From DASTPP01 sp035762175 (lineage in GTDB: Bacteria > Myxococcota_A > Polyangia > Polyangiales > Polyangiaceae), in the NCBI GenBank assembly GCA_035762175.1, contig DASTPP010000372.1, positions 1 through 48,980 on the forward strand: 48,980 nt of DNA. The letters run 5' to 3'. The position numbers and the translations under genes were made by a program. Below, one piece after another: positions 30,143-35,749 of the stretch. The notes beneath the pieces were generated by a model. The model did not search any database, was not told the origin of the DNA, and saw only the letters and a program-made list of their open reading frames with translations. Positions within the stretch are counted from its first letter, which is position 1; the number at the start of each line of letters is the position of its first letter.

Positions 30143-31237
30143 ATGAACGTTCGAGCCGGCTGGTATTTGTGGGTATGCGTCGCGGGCCTGGCGTGCGGCG
30201 ATTCGGCAACGACCGCGGACGGCCCCGGGGCCACGGCGGGGGCGGGCGGCGCGGGGCCCGTCGCCCCGGGGGGCGCGGGGCTGCCGCCGGACCTGCCCGT
30301 GTACGTCCAGCCCACCCGAGCGTGCCGGGCGCCGCTGCCCGAGGAGCCCGCCGGCGCCTCGGAGGGCGGGCTCGTTTGCACCTGGCAGTCGGTCGCGGGG
30401 GCGACGGAGGAGGGGCGGCGCTTCCGAGATTATGCAGACTGCGACGTGGTTCGCACCCAGCGACCGTATTACCCGATGCCGCCGAGCCCGACCTACCGCG
30501 CGGAGACCCCCCGGATGGGCGACGCGAGGTACGCCGGGGAGCTCGACTGGGTGCGAGGCCAGGTCGACGCCGTCGGCTGCTCGTGCTGCCATTCGGACAG
30601 CGCGCCCGGGGGGCCCGTGCGATGGTCGATCGACTTGCCCGGCGACTGGGCCACGTCGCTCAGCGACCGCGACGTGGCCGCGCTCGCCGACTGGATCGAC
30701 ACCAGCATGTTCGAGCGGTTCCCCCCCGAAACGAACAACGGCTTTCAGAGGCCCCACGGCCTGCCCTCGCGCGACCCGGGCCGGGTCAAGGCGTTCTTCG
30801 AGGCGGAAGCCGCGCAGCGCGGCCTGACGCGCGAAGACTTCGCCGACGCCCCGCCGACCGGCGGCCCCCTGCTCGAGCAAGCGGCGTACGTGCCGGGGCC
30901 CTGCGCGGCCGGCGAGGGCGTCGATCGCGACGGCGTCCTCTCTTGGGCCGGCGGCCCCGCTCGCTACATCTACGTCATGAACGTCGGGAGCAAGAACCCT
31001 TCGGTCCCGCCGGACCGAGACCTGCCCGCGGGCACCCTGTGGCGGGTCGACGTACCGCCCGCGGCGGAGCCTTTGCTGCCGGGCGGCGTCCGCTACGGCG
31101 AGCTGCCCGGCGGCGCCGCGCAGCGGTTTCCCGCCGCGGGCCCGCCGGAAGGCTTGGCGGCCGGGGGCGCGTACTATCTGTACGTGTCGCGCGACATGTT
31201 CCAGCCGATCACGCGGTGCCTCTTCACGATGCCGTAG
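30143..31237 (+). CDS. Secreted protein with CSCCH (CXXCH) motif
   Basis: 364 residues from ATG 30143 with GAGGGAGAAG upstream. The leader MNVRAGWYLWVCVAGLACGD suggests export and probably lipidation at the Cys. A Gly/Ala spacer follows. The body contains VDAVGCSCCHSDSAPGGPV, where CSCCH fits a CXXCH haem site, then PGDWATSLSDRDVAALADWI, like the last helix of cytochrome-type folds. The C-terminal half includes ARYIYVMNVGSKNPSVPPDR and AGGAYYLYVSRDMF, two strand-rich pieces. Function unknown; a secreted redox or binding protein is a guess. It is the last protein gene before the tRNA array, which converges from the other strand. Confidence 0.68.
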   Translation: MNVRAGWYLWVCVAGLACGDSATTADGPGATAGAGGAGPVAPGGAGLPPDLPVYVQPTRACRAPLPEEPAGASEGGLVCTWQSVAGATEEGRRFRDYADCDVVRTQRPYYPMPPSPTYRAETPRMGDARYAGELDWVRGQVDAVGCSCCHSDSAPGGPVRWSIDLPGDWATSLSDRDVAALADWIDTSMFERFPPETNNGFQRPHGLPSRDPGRVKAFFEAEAAQRGLTREDFADAPPTGGPLLEQAAYVPGPCAAGEGVDRDGVLSWAGGPARYIYVMNVGSKNPSVPPDRDLPAGTLWRVDVPPAAEPLLPGGVRYGELPGGAAQRFPAAGPPEGLAAGGAYYLYVSRDMFQPITRCLFTMP

Positions 31238-31270
31238 CCCGCCGAACGCCCGGCCGTTCGCGGGCGGGCG

Positions 31271-31350
31271 CGAGCGCCGTCGGCGCCATCGTCGGGCGCT
31301 TCGAGCGCCGTCGGCGCCATCGTCGAGCGCTTCGAGCGCCGTCGGTGCGG
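31271..31350. repeat. 31-bp tandem repeat
   Basis: Two and a half units starting CGAGCGCCGTCGGCGCCATC at 31271, 31302 and 31333. Each contains self-complementary GGCGCC. Lies just beyond the 3' end of the tRNA array. Confidence 0.7.
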
Positions 31351-31381
31351 GCGTGGCCCCGGGGGGGTAGCAAACGTAGGT

Positions 31382-31510
31382 GCGGCCGGCGGGCGTCGCA
31401 GCCCGCGTCTCCGGGTTGGCGTGAACCGTCGTTCGTCGGCCCGCTCGCGCGGGCAAGGGGGGGGTGAACGACGAATTTTTCCCGGTGTCCTGCTGTTAGA
31501 CGACGGCCGA
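31382..31510 (-). tRNA. Interrupted tRNA-like gene, Gly(GCC)-like, aberrant D and T loops
   Basis: Read on the minus strand: acceptor strands TCGGCCG and CGGCCGC (outermost pair mismatched), D stem GTC/GAC with loop TAACAGCAG, anticodon stem CCGGG/CCCGG, and T arm GCGGGC-TGCGAC-GCCCGC. The insert, about 31421-31478, starts in the 5' half of the anticodon loop; its core is TCGTCGTTC paired with GAACGACGG, then TTCACG. Removing it leaves 71 nt with GCCAA at positions 34-38. U33 is absent, the D loop lacks GG and the T loop lacks TTC, so this is a tRNA-like RNA rather than a standard tRNA. Last member of the array. Confidence 0.55.
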
Positions 31511-31527
31511 AACTCGGCGAAATTGGC

Positions 31528-31652
31528 GCAGCCGGCGGGGAGTTTCACCCCGCATCACCCAGTTGACGGTAACCGTCGTTCGCCGGCCCGCTCGCGCGGG
31601 CAAAGGGGTTGAGCGACGATATTCCGAGTGTCCTAATTTAGACGACGGCTGC
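31528..31652 (-). tRNA. Interrupted tRNA-like gene, Asp(GTC)-like, CCA encoded
   Basis: Acceptor GCAGCCG/CGGCTGC pairs over seven positions, followed by G73 and an encoded CCA (31524-31526). D stem GTC/GAC with loop TAAATTAG; anticodon stem CTCGG/CTGGG; T arm is a 6-bp GCGGGG/CCCCGC stem with loop TGAAACT. The insert is about 31568-31621, with TCGTCGCTC against GAACGACGG and TTACC at the edge. Excision leaves 71 nt with GTCAA at 34-38; a one-base shift would give TTC (Glu) instead. G73 suits either. Both elbow motifs (D-loop GG, T-loop TTC) are missing. Confidence 0.55.
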
Positions 31653-31655
31653 AGA

Positions 31656-31781
31656 GTGGCGTGCGGGGTTCGAACCCGCGTCCCCGTGCGTTTCAAGCGA
31701 TAACCATCGTTCGTCGGCCCGCTCGCGCGGGCAAGGGGTGAACGACGGCGTTTACGTGCTCTACCACTGAGCTAACGCCAC
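31656..31781 (-). tRNA. tRNA-Phe(GAA) interrupted by a 55-nt structured insert
   Basis: Acceptor GTGGCGT/ACGCCAC, D arm GCTC-AGTGGTA-GAGC, T arm GCGGG-TTCGAAC-CCCGC: all canonical. The insert is about 31699-31753. If cut between positions 29 and 30, exons CGT and GC join to give anticodon stem CGTGC/GCACG, five Watson-Crick pairs, and loop TTGAAAC with anticodon GAA; total 71 nt. Insert core: CCGTCGTTC pairs with GAACGATGG over nine positions, around GCCCGC-GCGA-GCGGGC, followed by TTATC. No CCA encoded; only three bases (TCT) separate its 3' acceptor end from the next tRNA-like gene. Confidence 0.8.
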
Positions 31782-31811
31782 ACACACATGGTCAAAATCG
31801 AAGCAAAAAGC

Positions 31812-31936
31812 GCAGCCGGCGGGCAATTTCAGCGCCGCATGCCCCGGTTTACGGTAACCGTCGGTCGTCGGCCCGACGGGCGGGCAAGGGGGTGAACGAC
31901 GATGTTCGGGTTGTCCTATACTTGAACGACGGCTGC
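31812..31936 (-). tRNA. Interrupted tRNA-like gene, Tyr(GTA)-like, aberrant D and T loops
   Basis: Acceptor GCAGCCG/CGGCTGC as in the Asp-like copy, G73, then CTTTTT rather than CCA. D stem GTT/GAC with loop CAAGTATAG; anticodon stem CCCGA/CCGGG with one mismatch; T arm has a bulged C and loop TGAAATT. Insert about 31853-31903: TCGTCGTTC with GACCGACGG (eight of nine pairs), inner hairpin GCCCG/CGGGC, then TTACC. After excision positions 34-38 read GTAAA. It duplicates the 31528-31652 gene in plan and in its 3-bp junction to the preceding tRNA. Confidence 0.5.
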
Positions 31937-31939
31937 AGA

Positions 31940-32057
31940 GTGGCGTGCGGGGCTCGAACCCGCGGCCTCGGTGATAACCGTCTCTCTACGGCCCGGGGTC
32001 GGGCAAAAGGGGCGAGGGACGGAGGGGATCGTGCTCTACCAACTGAGCTAACGCCAC
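31940..32057 (-). tRNA. Interrupted tRNA gene with unresolved anticodon
   Basis: Acceptor GTGGCGT/ACGCCAC, D arm GCTC-AGTTGGTA-GAGC and T arm GCGGG-TTCGAGC-CCCGC are canonical. The insert core is 31978-32022: CCGTCCCTC with GAGAGACGG (eight of nine pairs) around GCCCG-ACCC-CGGGC, then TTATCA. Bases left on either side, CGATCCCCT and TTATCACCGAGGCC, give no seven-base loop with U33 and a purine at 37 that closes on a five-pair stem. Either the anticodon arm was partly lost or the splice pattern differs. Possibly a pseudogene. Confidence 0.5.
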
Positions 32058-32447
32058 GTACGAACTCGAAGGGTCATGGTCGGCCGACCGGCGGGCGGGC
32101 GGCGGGGGTGGGTGCCGAGCGGCTGGGGGCGGCCGGGCGGCGGGCGAGGGTCGCGCGGCCGGGGGCGGCCGGGCGGTCGGGGTGAGGGTCGCGCGGCCAG
32201 GGGCGGCCGGGCGGCGGGTGAGTGTTACGGGGCCGGGGCGCTGGCGCCCTTTCTCGTGATCGTTCGGGTAATCGTCGTTCGTCGGCCCGGCGGGCGGGCA
32301 AGGGGTGAAGGACGGGGCGGTGCCCCTCGGGGTCGCGCGCGGCGGGGCCGAGCTCGGCATCGGGGGGCGCTCGTACGATCACGAGAGAGGGGGCCAGGGC
32401 GGAGGCGAAGGGGCAAGGTGTCGTGCCCCGGCGGGGCCGGGGGCGGT
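32058..32447. other. Spacer within the tRNA array
   Basis: 390 bp. 32090-32225 is a G+C-rich direct repeat of GGGGCGGCCGGGCGG blocks. 32252-32386 is a long stem enclosing a tenth copy of the insert element. No protein gene or tRNA is seen. Confidence 0.6.
32252..32386 (-). ncRNA. Stand-alone copy of the insert element inside a 12-bp stem
   Basis: 32252-32263 and 32375-32386 are perfect 12-bp inverted repeats (TCTCGTGATCGT). Between them 32272-32315 has the insert plan: CCGTCCTTC opposite GAACGACGA (seven of nine pairs), ACCCCTT, hairpin GCCCG-CCCGC-CGGGC, CGAC and then TTACCCG. It has no D or T arm. It could be a separate small RNA of the same system. Confidence 0.5.
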
Positions 32448-32571
32448 GTGACGGGCAGGACTCGAACCTGCAACCCCGCGAGCATGAGTCGATAACCATC
32501 TCTCGTCGGCCCGCGGGCGGGCAAGGGGTGAAAGACGGTGTTACGTGCTCTACCGTTTGAGCTACCGTCAC
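32448..32571 (-). tRNA. tRNA with CAT anticodon (Met or Ile2), 52-nt insert
   Basis: Acceptor GTGACGG/CCGTCAC followed by A73; D arm GCTC-AAACGGTA-GAGC; T arm GCAGG-TTCGAGT-CCTGC. Insert about 32492-32543. A cut at 28/29 gives anticodon stem CGCGA/TCGCG, and at 29/30 CGTGA/TCGCG; both leave 72 nt and loop CTCATGC. G37 next to a CAT anticodon is unusual, since A37 is normal. Insert core CCGTCTTTC pairs with GAGAGATGG over nine positions using three G-U or A-U replacements relative to the Phe copy, then TTAT(C). Confidence 0.75.
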
Positions 32572-32701
32572 GTGAGACGCTCGGGCCAAGGGCAAGCGAT
32601 GAAGCGCAAGCGAGAAAGGGCGGGCGAGGAAGCGCAAGCGAGAAAGGGCAAGCGATGAAGCGCAAGCGATGGAGGGCAAGCGATGAAGGGCAACCGCTGG
32701 G

Positions 32702-32825
32702 GTGGCGTACGGGATTCGAACCCGCACCTTTCGATTGGAAGTCGATAACCGTCTCTCGGTCGGCCCGGGGGCGGGCAAAGGGGGTGAAAGACGATGTGAC
32801 GCTCTATCCGTTAAGCTAACGCCAC
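32702..32825 (-). tRNA. tRNA-Gly(TCC) with 53-nt insert, CCA encoded
   Basis: Acceptor GTGGCGT/ACGCCAC, then C73 and CCA (32698-32700). D arm GCTT-AACGGATA-GAGC, T arm GCGGG-TTCGAAT-CCCGT. Insert about 32746-32798; a cut at 27/28 gives stem TTCGA/TCGAA and loop CTTCCAA, 71 nt. Insert core TCGTCTTTC pairs with GAGAGACGG over nine positions and is followed by TTA. C73 is rare for Gly, which usually has U73, so charging identity is uncertain. Confidence 0.75.
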
Positions 32826-32977
32826 CATACGTGTCGGGCCGGGCCCGCGCGGGGGCCGCGCCTCGGTTCGACGGGTCAGTCGGGGTGTGGTGTCCGGTCC
32901 TTTCTGGTCGGGCCCCTGGGCGGGGCGAGGCGGGCGGCCGTGGGGGGGCCGCCCTGGGTCGAAGCCAACGAATCGGG

Positions 32978-33101
32978 GTGACGTGCGGGATTCGAACCCG
33001 CGGCCTCTTGATTAACAGTCAAGCGATAACCGTCTCAGGTCGGCCCGCGGGCGGGCAAGGGGGTAGAAACGGGTTGTGCTCTACCACTGAGCTAACGTCA
33101 C
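32978..33101 (-). tRNA. tRNA-Asn(GTT) with 53-nt insert
   Basis: Acceptor GTGACGT/ACGTCAC, D arm GCTC-AGTGGTA-GAGC, T arm GCGGG-TTCGAAT-CCCGC. The whole anticodon arm CTTGA-CTGTTAA-TCAAG lies downstream of the insert (about 33024-33076), so the cut is at 26/27 or 27/28 and leaves 71 nt. Insert core CCGTTTC pairs with GAGACGG (seven pairs), inner hairpin GCCCG-CCCG-CGGGC, ending TTATCG. C73 rather than the usual G73; CCA not encoded. Confidence 0.8.
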
Positions 33102-33169
33102 CGTGCGGCGCGGCCCGGGGGCCGGCCGGCCCGCCCCGGGGGGCGGGCGCACTCGAAGAACGAAGCGGC

Positions 33170-33299
33170 GCGACGTGCAGGAGTCGAACCTGCCACCTCT
33201 CGGCCCCAAACGATAACCATTTCTCGTCGGCCCGGCGGGCGGGCAAGGGGGGTGAGAAACGACGTATTGCCGAGCGCTCTGCCGCTGAGCTAACCTCGC
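33170..33299 (-). tRNA. tRNA-Pro(TGG) with 59-nt insert, first gene of the array
   Basis: Acceptor GCGAGGT/ACGTCGC with one G-G mismatch; D arm GCTC-AGCGGCA-GAGC; T arm GCAGG-TTCGACT-CCTGC. Here the full 5' strand of the anticodon stem (CTCGG, pairing CCGAG) precedes the insert (33211-33269), so the cut is at 31/32 and leaves 71 nt with loop TTTGGGG. Insert core TCGTTTCTC pairs with GAGAAATGG over nine positions, around GCCCG-CCCGC-CGGGC, ending TTATCG. The position of the cut differs from the other copies although the element's 3' edge is the same. Confidence 0.8.
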
Positions 33300-33305
33300 G
33301 ATGCG

Positions 33306-33377
33306 AAAAAGGGTGGATAAAGAGTGCGTTTCTGGGGGGTATCATGGAAGGATAACCCAGAAGCTTCGACCCACCCC
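33306..33377 (-). ncRNA. Y RNA, copy A
   Basis: Minus-strand RNA of about 70 nt. The ends pair as GGGTGG/CCACCC; next to them is GTCGAAG opposite CTCTTTATC, like the GGUCCGAAG and CUUGACUAG of animal Y RNAs. An upper helix TTCTGGG/CCCAGAA encloses a loop starting TTATCC, so the RNA reads UGGGUUAUC...CCCCAGAA, the hallmark loop motif of human Y4 and Y5. A run of five T follows the closing stem and would serve as terminator. It lies between rsr and the tRNA array, 6 bp from the first tRNA, all on one strand. Confidence 0.78.
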
Positions 33378-33429
33378 GAACGTCGTGGCCGGTGCGGCGC
33401 GGCCCGGGGGGCCGCGCCGCGCCGAAAGA

Positions 33430-33498
33430 AGAAGGCGGATAAGGGGGCTGCCCGTGGGGTGTCGTTTGGAAGGATAACCCACGTGCTTCGACCCGCCT
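33430..33498 (-). ncRNA. Y RNA, copy B
   Basis: Same plan as copy A: end helix GGCGG/CCGCC, then GTCGAAG opposite CCCCTTATC, upper helix CGTGGG/CCCACG and loop TTATCCTTCC...AAACGACA. The GUGGGUUAUC...CCCCAC pairing matches the conserved part of animal and known bacterial Y RNAs. The loop's AAACG recurs at the 5' edge of the Phe tRNA insert. The 3' end runs into CTTCTTTC, a weaker U-rich tail. Located about 80 bp downstream of the rsr stop. Confidence 0.78.
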
Positions 33499-33578
33499 CG
33501 AGGGTCGTGAAAGAGAGGGCGCCGAGTCTGGGCGCCGCGGGGCCGCCCCCCCTCGCGAGGGGGCGGCCCCGGCGCCGC

Positions 33579-35192
33579 TCACGCGCGGGCGAAGTCGGCC
33601 AAGATGGCCGGCGCGGCCGAGTCGAACCCGACGACGTCGAGCATGCCGGCGTCGCTGGGGTCGGCGATGGTGAACCGGGTGGCCGTCATGCCGACGACGA
33701 CGAGCTTGGCGGGGCGCCCCGAGGCCTGCCGGTAGTCGCGCAGCGCCTGGAAGGGGTGGACCTTGCCGGCCCAGGTCTCGTTGTCGGTGTAGACCACGAA
33801 GGTGTCGACCGCGAGCTTGTTCTGCTTGGCGTAGATCATCGGTAGCGCGCAGTCGGTGCCGCCCATGGGCACCCGCTCGATCTTCTTGATGGTGTCGTCG
33901 AGCGACATCTTGGGCGAGATGTCGATGTTGACCAGGGTGTTCGAGAAGCCCATGACGTGCCAGCTCTGCTCGACGCGCGCGGTGGCCATGGCCATCGCCG
34001 CGCTGCCGACCCGCGGGTTGACCCCCGGCATACCGGCGAGGTTGCCCCAGGTCATGCTGCCCGAGACGTCGAGCGCGAGCAGGTGGTTCTTGCCCGTGGG
34101 CTCGAGCGACTTGAACGACAGGTAGAAGGCCTCGTTGAGGGCGTCGACGATCGACCGCACCGGCTTCCAGGTGAGCTTGCCCTTCTCGCCGTGCCCCTGC
34201 TCGTAGACCTTGAGGGCCGCGAGCAACGACAGCGGGTGAACGCGCGCCCGGTGCAGCTTGGCCGGGTCGGTGAGCTGCTGGCAGGCGCGGCGCGCCGGCT
34301 CCGAGAGCGAGGCGAGCAGGCCGACCTCGGTCATCTTGCCGAGGTTGCGCACGAGCGCCGTCAGCGGCATCTCGTCGAGCAGGGCGTCCCAGACCTCCAG
34401 CTTGGTCTTCCATTCGGTGGGCAGCATCTCATGGGTGAGTCGGTGCTTGCGGATCAGCGCCACCACGTCCTTGGTCGACGACGCGGCCTGCAGGCTCTCG
34501 AACGCGAGCAAGAGCTCGGGCAGGTCGGCCCGCGAGGGCGCCTGGCCCCGCCGCGTCTCGTGGTCGAGCGCGGCCGAGCCCTCGCCGGCGACCCAGCGGA
34601 AGACGGCGTTGTGCGCCGGGGTCTTGCCAACCGGGTGGGCGAGGCGGAGCAGATCGCGGTGCGAGAAGCCGTCGCGCTGGCGGTACTTGGCGACCTGCAG
34701 CGCGAGCCGCTCGGCCGTCATGTCGTTGTACCAGGCGGCGACCGCCGACCGGAGGCCGCGGCCCCAGCGCCGGAAGGTGCCGACGTCGCGGGCGAAGTGG
34801 AAGAGGTGCGTGCCGATGCGGCAGACGCGCGGCAGCGCCGAGAGCGCGGCCTTGCGGGTGGCCGGGTCGGGGTGGCCGGCCGCCATCGCCAGGGCGAAGA
34901 CGGCGGGGTCGTTCTTCGGGGCGCGGCCCGCGTCGGACACCTCGGCGATGCGCGCCACCGCGCGCGGCCCGTCCTCGTCGAGGCAGGCGCGGACGCACTT
35001 GGCGTTGTCGACCGTCATCGCGCGCTCGGTCGCGTAGTAGGTGTTGCCCTCGCAGCCGAGGATCAAGAAGCGGTCGAGCTGCGTCCACTTGTCGACGGCG
35101 AAGACGTAACCACCGGCGTGGTTCATCACCTGGCCTTCGCGCGCCTTGGCGTGCTGCGGCGCGGGCGAGACGTGCTGAGCGTAGCGGGCCAT
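33579..35192 (-). CDS. rsr: Ro60-family RNA-binding protein (TROVE and vWA domains)
   Basis: 537 residues from ATG 35192 with GAGGGGAGC upstream. The ring-forming TROVE domain is unmistakable: GGYVFAVDKWTQLDRFLILG, EGNTYYATERAM, DPAVFALAMAAGHPD, LPRVCRIGTHLFHFARDVG, WGRGLRSAVAAWYNDM and KYRQRDGFSHRDLLRLAHPV. The C-terminal vWA domain has the MIDAS DVSGSM and a downstream GGTDCALPM. Ro60 proteins bind misfolded RNAs through the ring hole and Y RNAs on its outer surface; bacterial forms act in RNA decay and rRNA maturation, often with RtcB or PNPase. Two Y RNA genes and nine interrupted tRNA genes follow directly on the same strand. No rtcB lies in this window. Confidence 0.95.
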   Translation of the reverse strand: MARYAQHVSPAPQHAKAREGQVMNHAGGYVFAVDKWTQLDRFLILGCEGNTYYATERAMTVDNAKCVRACLDEDGPRAVARIAEVSDAGRAPKNDPAVFALAMAAGHPDPATRKAALSALPRVCRIGTHLFHFARDVGTFRRWGRGLRSAVAAWYNDMTAERLALQVAKYRQRDGFSHRDLLRLAHPVGKTPAHNAVFRWVAGEGSAALDHETRRGQAPSRADLPELLLAFESLQAASSTKDVVALIRKHRLTHEMLPTEWKTKLEVWDALLDEMPLTALVRNLGKMTEVGLLASLSEPARRACQQLTDPAKLHRARVHPLSLLAALKVYEQGHGEKGKLTWKPVRSIVDALNEAFYLSFKSLEPTGKNHLLALDVSGSMTWGNLAGMPGVNPRVGSAAMAMATARVEQSWHVMGFSNTLVNIDISPKMSLDDTIKKIERVPMGGTDCALPMIYAKQNKLAVDTFVVYTDNETWAGKVHPFQALRDYRQASGRPAKLVVVGMTATRFTIADPSDAGMLDVVGFDSAAPAILADFARA

Positions 35193-35749
35193 TGTAAGCT
35201 CCCCTCTGTTCGGCCCCGCGCCATCGTGGCGCCGGGCAACCTTTCGTGAGAGGGGCTTTTACAAGGGCCGTGCCGGCCGAGCTCGGGCGGCCGAATCGCG
35301 AGAAATCGCCCGAAACGCGCCGGTTGAGGGCCGGCCAGGCTTAGACGGGGGTATAACTTCGTAGAACCACCCGCGCCGGGCGCAACGGCGAAGCGGGGGG
35401 CAGGGCGCAGCGGGCGCAACGGCGAAGCGGGGCGCAGGGCGCAGCGGGCGCAACGGCGAAGCGGGGGGCCGCGCGCGCCGGGCGCAACGGCAAAGCGAGG
35501 CGAGGGCCCAGCGCGGGGGCGGGGCGGAGTGCGCGAGGGTGGGCGCCTTCGCGCTCGCGCGGGCCCCCGCAGCTCCCTTGGCGGGCGCCCCGACAAACCA
35601 TAGGCTTTGCGTCGGGCCGAGCGCAGGCGCGGCGGGGCGGGGGCCGAGGCGAAGGCATGGTTCGTAAGCGGGGGCCGAGGCGAAGGCATGGCTCGTAAAA
35701 TGACCGAATTGCACCGGCCGGGCGCCGGGCGCGCTCTGGCGGGGGCCCC
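35193..35749. other. Repeat-rich gap between rsr and an MFS gene
   Basis: 557 bp between divergent genes. Besides the rsr promoter side it holds a 34-bp tandem repeat (35377-35512) and two copies of a 31-bp unit GCGGGGGCCGAGGCGAAGGC at 35637 and 35668. Arg/Pro/Ala-rich frames read through the repeats but have no support as genes. Confidence 0.6.
35377..35512. repeat. 34-bp tandem repeat, four units
   Basis: Units begin CGGGCGCAACGGCGAAGCGG at 35377, 35411, 35444 and 35479, the last one diverged. Confidence 0.85.

Noticed and set aside
31382..33299. Group I introns in the tRNA genes
   Set aside because: Inserts are only 45-59 nt and lack P3-P7 core sequences and a terminal G; group I introns need roughly 200 nt or more.
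31382..33299. Archaeal bulge-helix-bulge introns
   Set aside because: I could not draw two 3-nt bulges separated by four base pairs at the junctions of more than one copy, and junction positions differ between genes.
33300..35192. RtcB RNA ligase gene in the Ro module
   Set aside because: Expected by analogy with other bacterial Ro operons, but no RtcB-like sequence is present between 28000 and 40000.
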